From Torymus aiolomorphi (Eukaryota; Arthropoda; Insecta; Hymenoptera; Torymidae): a stretch of 64,000 nt of DNA. Below the pieces are notes generated by a model, which saw nothing but the letters and a program-made list of their open reading frames with translations, was not told where the DNA came from and did not search any database. Position numbers and translations under genes: made by a program. The DNA is taken from NCBI GenBank assembly GCA_036365515.1, contig CM070873.1, forward strand, positions 261,303,575-261,367,574, written 5' to 3'. Below are positions 14,261 to 24,413 of the stretch, one piece after another (the first letter of the stretch is position 1; the number at the start of each line of letters is the position of its first letter).

Positions 14261-14990
14261 GCTTTGTGGTTAACTATACTTGGAATATCGCAAACATTGC
14301 GTAACCTCAATTTAGTATCATTTATGATGAATTTATTTTAAACGATTATGATTTGGATGCCCTTTGCCGGATAAGCCGTAGCTAAACATAAATTCAAATT
14401 ACAGCCCCTCTATGTAGATTTCTATTATGAAGAATAATACTCATAAATGAATCTGATTTAAAATTATATATGAAATTCAAATTATTACTAAGATATTTTA
14501 TAGACTTTGAAATTTGAAGGTGACAAGACAACACCGTCCTGTTACACTATCCTATGTGGATGATACTGCACACGAAACACAGTCCTGTGTGGACAAAGCT
14601 CACAAAATAACGTCCTGTATGTACAAGACGACACAGTGCTGCGTGGACAACACTACACTATATCCTATGTGAATGATACACATAAAACATAGTCCTGTGT
14701 GGTCAACATGATATACCTTCTCTCACAAACACCACCCTCGAAAAGTCACCCCCCGCGAGCGAATTAGATCCAATTCTAGTTATAATATCTGTTGAGTAAT
14801 CGCGAGATCAACTTTTAATGAGACGCAATAATATTACACATTTTATGTCCGTAGACGGTAAAACAGATACTCCCATTTGTCGGCAGCTAATTGATTTGAA
14901 CCAATCGTTGTGGGGGCGGTAACATGAACTGAACTTTCAAATGGAAGAATTATCTATTCAATTTTTATAAAAGAGAAGTTTAGTGAGATA
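14261..14990. other. AT-rich spacer with a degenerate tandem repeat
   Basis: AT-rich DNA. The only structure seen is the degenerate repeat listed separately at 14,520-14,715. Confidence 0.4.
14520..14715. repeat. Degenerate tandem repeat (GTCCTGTGTGGACAA motif)
   Basis: Variants of a core such as GTCCTGTGTGGACAA recur four to five times, and a longer block of about 120 bp (ACACTATCCTATGTGGATGATAC and its variant) occurs about twice. Copies are diverged, so the array is old. Confidence 0.6.
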
Positions 14991-15345
14991 GCTTCAGCGG
15001 TCACCCCGGGCGACTGGAGAAGAGTCTGCAGCATCAATTCGAGGGGGTTCCCGCAACTCCTATTGGCCTCCATTTTCTCCCTGCCACCTTCTCCAGATTT
15101 TCTTTCAGAGGATGATGCCTTCTGAAACAAGGCCCATGTAATATAGAAGGCACCAGCCCAACTCTATACATATCAGCCACCGGCTATTTTACCTTTGCGC
15201 CCTTTGCAGGAGGGAGCTGCTGCAAGTGGTAGACGCACCCGTTACCCCAGAGCCCGGTAGGCCAGCATTCAGGATTTCACCAAGGCTACAGAACAAGCAG
15301 TGATATTCCGTGGACGACAATGATTAATGATCAAGAAAATTCCTC
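14991..15345. other. Unassigned GC-balanced block
   Basis: This block differs in composition from its flanks and reads on the minus strand like an eroded transposon end, but I cannot match it to a protein or family. It directly precedes the 3'-truncated end of LINE-C and might be part of it. Confidence 0.25.
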
Positions 15346-15539
15346 GTTCACTCTCACATCGAACTATGTACTTACTTATAACGTACTTTTTTGGATGAAA
15401 GTCCTAGCTCAGACGACGTTGCGGTTCAAGCGAGATCCGTGAAATGCATGCAAACATTGCAAACTTGCCAACTCACTTCCTAACTCGTCAACTCGCCAAC
15501 TCGCTCGCTAACGCATCAACTCGCGCGCTTGCACGTTTA
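15346..15539. other. Short CTCG-rich simple repeats
   Basis: Irregular repeats of CAACTCGC/CTCGCTCG (about 15,465-15,570) just beyond the broken end of LINE-C. No gene is seen. Confidence 0.5.
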
Positions 15540-15589
15540 GTTTCTCGCTCGCTCGCTTTCGCGCTCGTGTCGTGACCGGGCTTCCATAA

Positions 15590-16000
15590 TTAATATAACG
15601 TAGTCAAATGACCTATTACAATTGAGGAATGTTTCCTCGATGTCTGACCGGTATCCAGATTTGGCCGAGTTATAAACAATGATGCACAACAACTTGGAGT
15701 GTTTCAGAGAGAGTTCAGTAGCCAAAAATTCAGGTGTAAGGATGTATTTTTTAGGTTGGTCTATCCGAAACACCTCCCGCGCAGGTATTGAGTTATGCAC
15801 GTACATGAGTTATCCACGCGAAAGAGCTTAAAGTGTGGGATTTCGAAAAGTTTAGAAGAAATAGCTGGCTTGAGATCAGATTCGGAGATACCAAGAATGT
15901 TTAGATGATCCCTTTCGACCACATGCTGAAGATCATGAAGGTGCGCCGACAGTGATTGCGCATTCGAGTGACATATATTTAACTGAAGTGATGCCGAAGT
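15590..16000 (-). pseudogene. LINE-C ORF2 endonuclease fragment
   Basis: The first third of an apurinic-like endonuclease, which in intact elements nicks the target DNA. NICHSNAQSLSAHLHDL (near 15,970) corresponds to the N-terminal beta strand with the conserved Asn. LGISES (near 15,890) carries the catalytic Glu. The frame shifts near 15,790-15,805 and continues as AREVFRIDQPKKY and LLCIIVYNSAKSGY. Asp/His catalytic parts and the RT are absent. The same region of LINE-A (22,800-23,070) is clearly related, which confirms the reading. Confidence 0.7.
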
Positions 16001-16029
16001 ATGGAGAGAAGCATTAACATGAGGTCGAT

Positions 16030-16860
16030 TGTTAGCGCTAAATAGAGTACATGTCAGCTTATCAAATGCCGAGTACTTGGTGTCACTCAAGCTATTTTGC
16101 TTACAATTGGCACAACAAAGGGCAGTCTTATTAGTAAATCTCTTAGTAAAATGTTCGCCCGAACAAAAACCGCATAAGTTCTTGTTGCTGCAGCCTTTCG
16201 CAATATGCAAAAAATTTGTGACAGTTGTAACACCTCACGATAGTGACATGATCAGCGCAACGACATGAGCGTGCATTAATGTACACCCGATTGGCTTCGC
16301 ATAGAATTATCCTATACTCTGGCGAGGTTTCTATAATGCACCAACGCAACGACTTACCTTCGCGGACTGGGAAGAGGTAGATGATCTTAAAATCATCAAG
16401 ACGTTTATCAGGGAAATTCTGCCTTTGAAGAGCAATGCGAATATCTTCAGTCGGTAGGCAAGTCGTGTACGATGCGTGGGTTGCTCTTGACGCTGTCTTT
16501 AACCTCGACTCCAATCTTATGCAGCAGGGGGTAGCGTCGTAGGATCTCGTAGTTGCATGAACCGCCCTCTATGATGATGGCTTTATTTTGGCCAGGAAGG
16601 ACAGGATTTATCCTAAGTCCTGACTTAGCGGGTTTGATCTGCTCGAGAAAGCTTTTCTTAGTTTGGTCGGAGGAGTCGATTGTATCGGCCGACGCGTCGG
16701 AGCGGCCAACAATAACCCGAGAGAGAGCGTATGGGTAGCGTCTTTATACCTCTGACAATCATGTTTCCTTTTAATGCAGCACTGCCCTGAGGAGGCAAGT
16801 GTTTGGTTACGCTTGCATATGTCTTCTCTTGCACCGAATCGACGTTAGACACAGAGGATG
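16030..16860 (-). pseudogene. LINE-C ORF1 (Gag-like nucleic-acid binding protein), frameshifted
   Basis: Gag-like ORF1 of a non-LTR retrotransposon, which would bind element RNA. The N-terminal part (16,860-16,515) contains EKTYASVTK, typical of such proteins. The C-terminal part has zinc-knuckle cysteines: RCYNCHKF near 16,230 in one frame, then CGFCSGEHFTKR and CCANCKQ in another (16,210-16,090). A frame change around 16,190-16,210 splits the first knuckle, and another break lies near 16,515-16,660. The frame continues upstream across a TTAA to 18,336-18,412, where STAASFSNDLRRIL is readable. No intact ORF remains. Confidence 0.75.
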
Positions 16861-16965
16861 TTAAGGTTGTATTGGCTATACAATCAGCATAAAAAGTTAG
16901 TTTTTGTTTAAAATACCAATAATTAATTATATAAGCTTGTTTTTCTATTTTTTATTATAAAACTA

Positions 16966-17685
16966 CACGGAGAGAAATTTTGTAGTGAAAATTACAAATA
17001 TTCGAGACAAAATTACCAGTTTCTATGGTAATGGATGGACAGACTGACAATTTCAAAGTTTTTACCAAAGTGCCTTGGTAAAATTTTTTTTTAGTTAATT
17101 TAAATTAAAAAAATTAACTTTTTTTATCCATATTGCTGGATATATAGTATTTTAATATAGAAATAGAAACAGAAACAATGATGAAAAAACATTAAACTGA
17201 AAAAAAACTTTTACGGAAGCGGGATTCGATCCGACGATCTTTGGGTTGAGAGTCCGACGTTCTACCGACTGCGCCACAGAAGCTGTTACTAACAGTCATT
17301 TGAATCGCCGTTATTACTTACTGAAAATATGTGTATTGTTTTCATTTTAACGTCGCGCACGCCTCTAGTATCAATCTTCTGAAACACAATAATGCGCAGT
17401 GCGCATGCGCGAGTACACAAATACCAGGTTATTTGGTAAAATTTATCAGTTTTCTTAGTAAAAATTCTTAGGTTACCTTGTAAAAATGACTAGATCTCAA
17501 TTTTTACCAGTGTTTCTGGTAATTTTTATTCAGATAATTTGGTATTTTTTTTAAGTGGTTATGGTAGTTTTTCTTGGGAAACTTATAAATTGTATTAGAA
17601 ACCTGGGAATAACACGGCTTTTGACAGTCTGTCCATGCGCTACCAAGGCACCTTGGTAATTTTTACTCTAAAATTTCTCTCCGTG
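16966..17685. mobile_element. TA-flanked TIR element carrying a tRNA-like sequence
   Basis: A 720 bp element with perfect 16 bp terminal inverted repeats CACGGAGAGAAATTTT, flanked by TA on both sides (16,964-16,965; 17,686-17,687), as in Tc1/mariner-type insertion. Subterminal inverted motifs include GGACAGACTG/CAGTCTGTCC and several TTGGTAA/TTACCAA strings. No ORF is present. A tRNA-like sequence sits inside on the minus strand. Termini and inner motif match the 169 bp palindrome at 56,133-56,301, and the architecture matches the element at 31,613-32,711. Confidence 0.85.
17213..17283 (-). pseudogene. tRNA-like sequence inside a TIR element
   Basis: On the minus strand the sequence has an A-box-like TGGCGCAGTCGG, an anticodon-like loop CTCTCAA and a B-box-like GGATCGAATCC, in tRNA order and spacing, followed by a T8 tract (A8 at 17,200-17,207) that could end RNA polymerase III transcription. 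The acceptor arms do not pair and the anticodon stem is poor, so I do not call it a functional tRNA. The loop would read CTC (Glu) if taken at face value. Confidence 0.6.
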
Positions 17686-17696
17686 TATGTTGAAGG

Positions 17697-18218
17697 GTGT
17701 AAGACCAATAGTTTAAGCTTCTAAAATAAAAAATCGCATAAAAATTATTAAAGTATTTTGATTTTCAAAAATGTTATGTTCTAAGATATTTTATACTTGT
17801 ATTTCCAACAATACCGAATTTTTAAATTTTATTTGATTCTTGATTTTTTGATCTTATGTTGTTCAGTAGAGAGCTTTTAATAGACCCACTAACTCAAAAA
17901 TAAAAAATAACCCCTATATTTTCATTAAACTTTAGTTTTATGAATAAAGAACTCATTTTTTAAGTTGACTGTACACTTTAAAATGTTTAATTATTTATAA
18001 TATAAAGTTGGTTTTTAATTTTTGGGTTACTCGGTCTGTCAATAACTCTTTGCTGAACAACATAAGACCAAAAAATCAAGAATCAAATAAAATTTAAAGA
18101 TTTGGTATTGTTGTAAATACCATTACAAAAAATCTTAGAACATAAAATTTTTGAAAATCGAAATACTTTAAAAATTATTATCCGATTTTTTATTTTAGGG
18201 GCTTATATTGCTCATTTG
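17697..18218. repeat. Inverted repeat (~190 bp arms)
   Basis: The arm at about 17,697-17,895 recurs inverted at about 18,030-18,218, with landmarks CTAAAATAAAAAATCG and ATCAAGAATCAAATAAAATTT. It lies within the TTAA element and may be an internal foldback of it or a separate nested MITE. Confidence 0.7.
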
Positions 18219-18490
18219 ATTTATTTCCATAAATTTATCTCATAAAAAAGTAGCAAATAAAATATATTTAATTGTTAATAATTTTTAGTAATACTAACAT
18301 TCTACGCAGATGGCACAGCCCATACAACCTTAATTTGTCGAGCGAGATTTTTGACGATTCGGTACAATTTAATATTCGACGCAAATCGTTACTAAAAGAT
18401 GCAGCCGTGCTCTCAATATCAAGCAGTTAAGAATAGATAATAGCGAGAGAGGGGAGAGAGAGCGAGCGAGAGAGATTAGATTAGATTAGA

Positions 18491-18863
18491 TTTTTATTTC
18501 TGACTATAGACTCGTGGTCCATGGTAGCCAGGGCCATATAAATGATACATGAATTCATACAATAATACTCGCAAAATGACCAGGGTAGTGAGCCCTATAT
18601 AAAAGGTGCTTTTATACACAAAAATAACAATAAAGACTAATAAATAATAAAATTTAAAAGTAAAAAAACAATAATAAAATAAAAACAACTAATAAAATAA
18701 AACATAACAAAGAAAATTGATAAGAATAATTGCAAGATTAGAAATAATGTCCGCTGATAATAATAACAAAAAATAAAAGAACGCATGTTATTATTAACAT
18801 CGAGATCATGATGTAAAATAGTGGAGGAACAATATAAAAACGTCTGACAATCATGATCTGACA
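18491..18863 (-). other. LINE-A 3' UTR
   Basis: AT-rich non-coding tail of LINE-A between its coding part and the (TCTAA)n 3' terminus at 18,470-18,490. It is interrupted at its upstream side by the TTAA MITE. Confidence 0.5.
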
Positions 18864-18867
18864 TTAA

Positions 18868-19445
18868 GGGGGTTAGTGCGATATTGGCTTTTCTTAGGAC
18901 TTTCTTGAAATTTGCAAGGTAGACTCTTATTACTATTATACGCAGTATCTGTAAATTTCAGAAAGCCTAGCTTCCCTGTTTGTGAGATATAAGCTCTCAA
19001 AGTTACGAAATTTAACACGGTGTCTTATGGGACCGTCGTCATGAAACGTAAAAAAATGAACGTTTTAGTCAATAACTTGAAAAGTTTTCTTAAGATTTGA
19101 AAGAAAAAGAGATATGTTACTGAGGACAATACTTTGAATGTCCTCTGCAAATTTCAGGAAGCCTAGCTTCACCGTTTTCGAGATACAGTTGTTTAAAGTA
19201 CGTAGCCTCGGTGTAGACGACGCCGCGCGTGTCCTTGTGTGCGTGTAAACAAACGAAGGCTCGCTGCGTGTGTGTCTACACAGACGTAGCGCTTCTATGT
19301 GTATGTACACACACAGTGAAGCGGCGCTATGTGTGCGTGGACAGTCTCGCGTGAAATTTTGAGAGTGGGGAGACTCGAGAGAGCGCGAGGCGTACGGCGT
19401 TCGACGCGCTGTACTTTTGGCTTATATGTTACCGCACTAACCCCC
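18868..19445. mobile_element. TTAA-flanked MITE in LINE-A
   Basis: A 578 bp element flanked by TTAA (18,864-18,867; 19,446-19,449) with perfect 13 bp terminal inverted repeats GGGGGTTAGTGCG. It has no transposase. Two internal copies of a phrase like TTTCAGRAAGCCTAGCTTC (about 18,957 and 19,152) show an internal duplication. Termini resemble those of the TTAA element at 24,414-24,948 (GGTGGCTCATGCG). Confidence 0.8.
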
Positions 19446-19449
19446 TTAA

Positions 19450-19976
19450 CTCTGCGTAAGTAGGTATTCGTACAGCCTAGTCTTGGAGGGGCGCAGGTAC
19501 TGCTCTCTTAGGGTATGTGGCAACTTGGTCCACGCATATGCAGCGCCAATTAGGAAAGAGTTGCGGAGGCATTCCGTTGAAAATTTTGCCTCAGGCTACC
19601 AGGCTTGTTTCCCGGAATGAAACTAAAGGAAGAGCGGAGGTAGGATGGCGTATCCTCCCTCAAGATTTTGCAAGCAGATGACTAAAAATATACGTCTGAC
19701 TTTGTACCACAGAATCTCCAATTCCTCATATGAAGGCGAAATATGCTGAAAGGTCTTGTGGTTGATGACGATGCGAATGGCAACGCTCTTGCATTGATCA
19801 AGCTTTCCAATTAGTTCATCTGAGAGATCCAGAAACACTCCAGGACAGTACCAAATGTGGGAAAATCAGCGATTTGACCAAAGTTAGCTTGGTCCCACGC
19901 GTAAGATAGCCTGCGTATTTTCTCAAACACGCGAGAGAGGAAAAACAGTTTCTAGCAACCTCGTTGCAATGCGGTC
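19450..19976 (-). pseudogene. LINE-A RT thumb and C-terminal domain, broken
   Basis: Minus-strand coding remnant. After the LINE-B junction the frame reads RPHCNEVARNC…LRKYAGYLTRGTKL, the equivalent of the region that follows LSW in LINE-B. It then gives SVFLDLSDELIGKLDQCKS (near 19,830), EELEILWYKVRR and finally FLIGAAYAWTKLPHTLREQ, the usual C-terminal phrase of such ORF2 proteins. Small frame breaks lie near 19,620 and 19,840. Confidence 0.7.
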
Positions 19977-20002
19977 TCCAAAATTAGTATTAGTATTAGT
20001 AT

Positions 20003-20457
20003 TTCATTTATTGTAAAAAGTAGTTTTACAAACTTAATAAGCAGTTAATATTTTGAAATACATCGTTAATATCTTAATATAAAATAGATTTATTTAAAAT
20101 TCAATGATTGTCAATACCTAATTTCAGTCTTTTAAATTAATACTGATTGAGAAATATCATAGTCTAAACTTAAAGTTATATAATACACAGTAGTAAGTCA
20201 AAATTAAAATAGTGATATCACAGATGGGAAGTAGAGTAGAATAATTTAAAATGACTAGAAATTAGATTGACTATAGAATACTGTATGACTAAACGTAATA
20301 ATTACATTACCTATTACTGAAGTTATCAGATCGTTATTAAAGCTAACATCTCGCATTCACTCTCACCACTCACACTAATAAATACATTCATACATATAAA
20401 ACAGCGCATATTGAATGATACATGAAAGTATTTACATGTAGAGCATTTCGCGCGTGA
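20003..20457 (-). other. LINE-B 3' UTR
   Basis: AT-rich, non-coding, between the ORF2 stop near 20,458 and the repeat tail. Confidence 0.5.
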
Positions 20458-21705
20458 TTAGTTAAGGTCAAGGAGATGCCTTCTCAGAGCAGTTTTAAAC
20501 CTGCTGAGAAATGAAAAGTTTCTTATCGCAGCAGGCAGGGAATTACATAGGCGTTCACTTTGTACTCGAAAAGATCTATCACCAGTTTTGGTGCACGTAA
20601 GGGGTATTGTTAATTCTTTAATTTCACCTCTAGTTCTGGGTACATACCTAGAAAAGAGACTTTCTAGATAGTTCAGAGTATCCATGCGCATGATCTTGTA
20701 CATAAGTACCGCCATGAAATAGTGTCTCGTCGTATCAGTGCGCAGCCAACCCAGAGTTAATCTATGAGATGAAATATGATCAAACCGCCTTACATCTAAC
20801 ACATATCTCACACCGGAGTTTTGAAGTCACTGTATCTTTCCCTTAGTTCTTGAGATGCATCAAGAAAAACCACCGAGCAGTAATCCAAATGCGGGAACAA
20901 CAGAGAAGCCACGAGCTGTTTTCATAGAGTTTCACTGGTATACTGACGGAAAAATCGGAGCGCGTATAACACTCGATTGAATTTTTTAGTTACCTGATTT
21001 ATATGCGCTTCCCACGATAATCTCGCGTCTAGCACAACACCGAGACTAGCGACGGTATCAGAGAAAGGAATGCAGGCTCCGTCTCCGAGGTCAATCGTCT
21101 TTGGCATAGCACCAGCGTAGAATTTGTTCACAAATTTATTGCCGCCAAAAACAATTGCCCTGGTTTTTGCCTTGTTAAGTTTGAGACCGGCTCCCACAGC
21201 CCAATCCGACACCGCTATTGCTGCTTGCTGCACTTTTCGTATTCCCGTATCTATATCCTCTCGGGGCATCTGCGTATAAATTTATAAATCATTTGCATAC
21301 AAAAGATGCTTGATGCATCTCGAATCCAGGGCGTCACGTATGTCATTTATGTAAAGGTAGAACAACAAGGGTCCCAGAACCGATCCCTTTGGAACCCCAA
21401 GGTTCGTGCTTAACCACGAGGATACGCCCTGCGTACTCGTACAGACGCATTGGCGCCGATCTGCTAAATATGAGTTGATCCACAAGAGAGCGGTTCTAGA
21501 AAAACCGGCCAATCTTAACCGTTCGAGGAGTCGAGCGGGTAAGATTGTGTCGAATGCCTTACTAAAGTCAAATAGTAAAAGTATCATGACGTATTTCTTG
21601 TCGATGCCAAGTCTTATGTCCTCGGTCAATTTTAGGAGCGCCGTCTGGGTAGAGTAATGCTTTTTAAACCCAGTCTGTAGAGATCCATGATCTTCATGAA
21701 TACTA
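20458..21705 (-). pseudogene. LINE-B ORF2 reverse transcriptase, broken
   Basis: Reverse transcriptase of a Jockey/I-group element; in an intact copy it makes cDNA at the nicked target. On the minus strand: TGFKKHYSTQTALLKLTED (near 21,680), LLLFDFSKAFDT (first catalytic Asp), GVPKGSVLGPLLF, then YAND where YADD is expected, followed at once by a stop near 21,278. The frame resumes with AVGAGLKLNKAKTRAIVFG, SLGVVLDARLSWEAHI and the C-terminal LCNSLPAAIRNFSFLSRFK. A further break lies near 20,810-20,925. Loss of the first Asp of YADD plus the stops makes it inactive. Confidence 0.85.
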
Positions 21706-22582
21706 TGAACTCAATGTTACTGTGTTCTAAACTTGAGAGCGAGACCTTTTGCTTGCCATTTTGAGCAGAGATCGAAGTACGCCCGGCATTTAAGCGCTTG
21801 TGTTGCATAGCAACATACTTTTTTTGGCGTCTCTGCTTGGCTGCACGACACATGTCACACGGCGCATTTTTTCTTCCCTGTGCATTTTGTATGATACGGC
21901 TTATGGCACACCGAGTATAAAATTACGCGGCTGCATAATTTCGCCGCATACAATACACTTCGTGCGAATGCTTGGGGCCACTGAATACTCACTCCAGCAG
22001 AGAAGCGTTGGTAGTACTGTGTCCGAAGAGTATCGCACTAGTACGGTTATAGTGGTAGCAGATTTTTACGCTTATGAGTTGCTTTAAGCCCTTTACTGAA
22101 CAGGTTGTGTAAACTCACTAGTTACTTGTACTACGTGCTAGGCGGCGTGATGTCAGGTAAAACTATGTTGACCGCTGCTCCGACCGTTGGTGACCTTGCA
22201 AAAAAGCTGTAGGTGTATGTGCAGTTATGTATAGACATGTATATACATACATATGCAGCACTTGTAACTTATAATGCACTTGTACCTTATATGCAGGACT
22301 TATATTACAAGTGCCTTTGATGGTACAAATAATAGGGCGGACAGCAAGGCATAAACTTGCGTACCGCGACACTCATACAATAATTTGTCTCTGCTATTTA
22401 AAAATGTCACCTTTCTGCCACTAATAACACTATGTTATACACATACACCTATGCATAGTCACTTTTATTCAGATGCACTTAAGAAAAACTTAAGAAAAAC
22501 TTTAAAAACGTTAAATATTCAGCACAAAAGTCGGAGCCGAGCTAATACACGTCAACACGCCGCGCGCCCTCTGTAGGAACTG
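21706..22582. other. Unassigned block upstream of LINE-B RT
   Basis: Endonuclease sequence is expected here but is not seen. One minus-strand frame has a Cys-rich stretch KCIVCGEIMQPRNF (near 21,965) followed by HREEKMRRVTC and PSRDAKK with a frame break. The rest (22,080-22,560) is AT-rich. It may be an insertion within LINE-B or a different 5' region. I cannot name it. Confidence 0.3.
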
Positions 22583-23070
22583 TCCAAGATAGCGTAGAGT
22601 CAAGAATGACGCCAAGTATTTTGAGTGAGTTGCCGGGGGCGATCTGCACACGATCAAGACGGATAGGAGGTAGTACCATGAAGTTCAGTTATGATATGAA
22701 ACCGCGAGTGCCAATCCACACGGCTTGTGTCTTCAGAGCGTTTATAATCAGACCATTTCCAGATCTCCTACGTGAAGTAACCTGATCCAGGGGTGCTGTA
22801 GATAGTTCCGTACAGTACTTTTATACTCTGAAGTATCAGTTCGAGGAAAAGAAATTTCGGTCTCTGCAGATAAGTCTCACGCTTCTCGGAATGGCAAACT
22901 ACCTTGGCTACAATTGACTTATGGGCGTAAATCGCAACTCCACCTTTGGTTGCGTGTAGGCGGTCAACTCTGAAAAGATTGAAATCTGGAATCTCGACTA
23001 GCGCTGATGGATGCTCGGGCTTAAGGTATGAGTCACTAATACCCAAAACATGTAATTTATTTTCAAATTA
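22583..23070 (-). pseudogene. LINE-A endonuclease fragment fused to RT fragment
   Basis: Minus strand. KLHVLGISDSYLKPEHP, then VEIPDFNLFRVDR and GGVAIYAH (endonuclease residues about 60-130 of a typical ORF2), run up to about 22,790. The next readable sequence is GNGLIINALKTQAVW and IRLDRVQIAPG…LKILGVILDSTLSW, from the RT palm/thumb. The middle (catalytic Asp/His of the endonuclease and RT motifs with YADD) is missing, which is a clean internal deletion of some 1.5-2 kb judging by family layout. Confidence 0.75.
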
Positions 23071-23876
23071 TTTTGATTTCCAACTGCGTTCTGTACGACT
23101 CGTAATGCCCAATCCTCTCTCCGACTCACACACAAAAAAAGGCCCTGTCATGCCTTCGTTAAAAAAATACGGTGTATAACACGGGAAGAAAAGCTATTTC
23201 AGACTCGGGTGAGGTGTCTTTAGCACTCGTCTCTGTCTCGGGGGCCTTCAGCGCCCTCGACTCCGACTCGTGCAGAACACCTAACCCTCGCTAGAAGTAG
23301 TTTATTTTCTCCCTTTGTTGCACAATATACTATTTCCTCCCGCTACTGCGGGAGGACTCACTAGATGCTTGAAATGCTCGATTTTCCGTTCACTTTTCTA
23401 TGCAGGAAAAGGGCCTTTTTCATGCACGTGTTGAAAAAAGATATTTAATAATATAATATTGAATAAAGTAAATTTTAAAATATGAATACATTTCTGTAAA
23501 ATAGTAATCTCTTTCATCTTCATTCACATTTTCTAATTTTTCTCAAAATATTTTAAAATAATTGCTATTTTCATCTATTTATTGACGTCCAATGACTGAA
23601 GAGTTTAAGTTTAAATTTCCTTTACAGCATTTATATTTTTCTGTTTACTTTCTTTTAATAATAGTTCGGTATCTTCTTTTACTAGTTCTTTAGCATTTGT
23701 TTGTTCTTTGTAAAATTACTGCGTTCAGGCTTTTTGTATCCTGTTTTAGTTGGATTATTTTCTTTTGCAGTATAGAAATATAGAATAAAAAAAAGTGAAT
23801 AGAAAAAAGCTTCAAATTTGTTTAAAAGCATTGTAAGACTAAGCTCAATGATCAGATTTTAGGCTCCAAAAGTAAA
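23071..23876. other. AT-rich spacer, nothing recognised
   Basis: AT-rich DNA between LINE-A and the large TIR element. No gene or repeat is supported. Confidence 0.4.
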
Positions 23877-24413
23877 TAAAAAAAACCGCTGCCAATTCAT
23901 TGACTTGTGGCTTCCTCAAACTTAATTTGCTGATTCCTTTAATTAATTTTTATTAACAAAATTTATAATTTTCGCAACAATTTCTAACATAATTATAATT
24001 AAATTCATTTATGAAGATTAAAAAGTATTAATTTTTAAATTATGTATAAAATATGAATAAAATAATAGGTATGATTTATTTTTTAAGTTATGTATGAAAA
24101 AAAAAATAAAATGATTGTAATATTACCGTCAAAACCTTTTAAAATTCCTAAATAATCTTTACTTCAAATTATATTTTCTTTGTGAAATTTCACACATAGG
24201 GCACTTGTCTCTAATAGTCTGCCTGTACGTATTTATGTGCTCTTTTTGGAATTTCCGATGTAAGAAAACGGTTCTAACCTTAAAAATAATAAATCGCTAT
24301 TACAAGTAACAGCAAAAAGACGATTTATCCCATAAATTACTCGGTTGAATGTATTATTTGTTAATAATCGTTACTTAAAAAGTGTCACTAATACGGACTG
24401 TCGTCTGCTTTAA

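Larger units (their letters stand above)
16865..18329. mobile_element. TTAA-flanked TIR element inserted in the LINE-C gag
   Basis: A 1,465 bp element bounded by TTAA on both sides (16,861-16,864 and 18,330-18,333). Terminal inverted repeats are about 36 bp and roughly 80% matched, starting GGTTGTATTGGCTATAC on the left and GGTTGTATGGGCTGTGC on the right (reverse complement). Removing it with one TTAA makes the LINE-C gag frame continuous (…SLDKLTSSVSNVD…), so these are the true ends. TTAA specificity is typical of piggyBac and Kolobok superfamilies. No transposase is present, so it is non-autonomous. It contains a younger TA-flanked element and an inner inverted repeat. Confidence 0.8.
15540..18412 (-). 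mobile_element. LINE-C: broken non-LTR retrotransposon, 5' half
   Basis: A minus-strand non-LTR element. Reading from 18,412 leftward there is a gag-like frame (18,412-18,330), a TTAA element that interrupts it (16,865-18,329), the rest of gag with zinc knuckles (about 16,860-16,060) and the start of an AP-type endonuclease (about 16,000-15,590). The reverse transcriptase is missing, so the copy is truncated at its 3' side near 15,540. The protein style (gag ending in several Cys-His knuckles, then an endonuclease) fits the Jockey/I/CR1 group; the exact clade is not resolved. Confidence 0.75.
19982..22582 (-). mobile_element. LINE-B: non-LTR element inserted in LINE-A
   Basis: The element is flanked by TCCAA (19,977-19,981 and 22,583-22,587), a likely 5 bp target duplication. 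Its 3' end carries a TACTAA-type repeat tail (19,983-20,002). It contains an RT domain (20,458-21,705) and a poorly understood upstream block (21,706-22,582). The LINE-A protein frame resumes exactly across it at the conserved LSW motif. Confidence 0.75.
18470..23070 (-). mobile_element. LINE-A: internally deleted non-LTR element with two nested insertions
   Basis: On the minus strand, LINE-A runs from an endonuclease fragment (23,070) through a direct fusion to RT sequence (22,790-22,588), then, after LINE-B (19,982-22,582), the RT thumb/C-terminal region (19,976-19,450), a TTAA MITE (18,868-19,445) and a 3' UTR ending in a TCTAA repeat tail (18,470-18,490). Most of the endonuclease and RT catalytic domains are deleted. 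Simple-repeat 3' tails of this kind occur in several non-LTR clades. Confidence 0.75.

Noticed and set aside
17213..17283. Functional tRNA gene (Glu-like loop CTC)
   Set aside because: Acceptor arms are not complementary and the anticodon stem has mismatches. It is kept only as a tRNA-like sequence.
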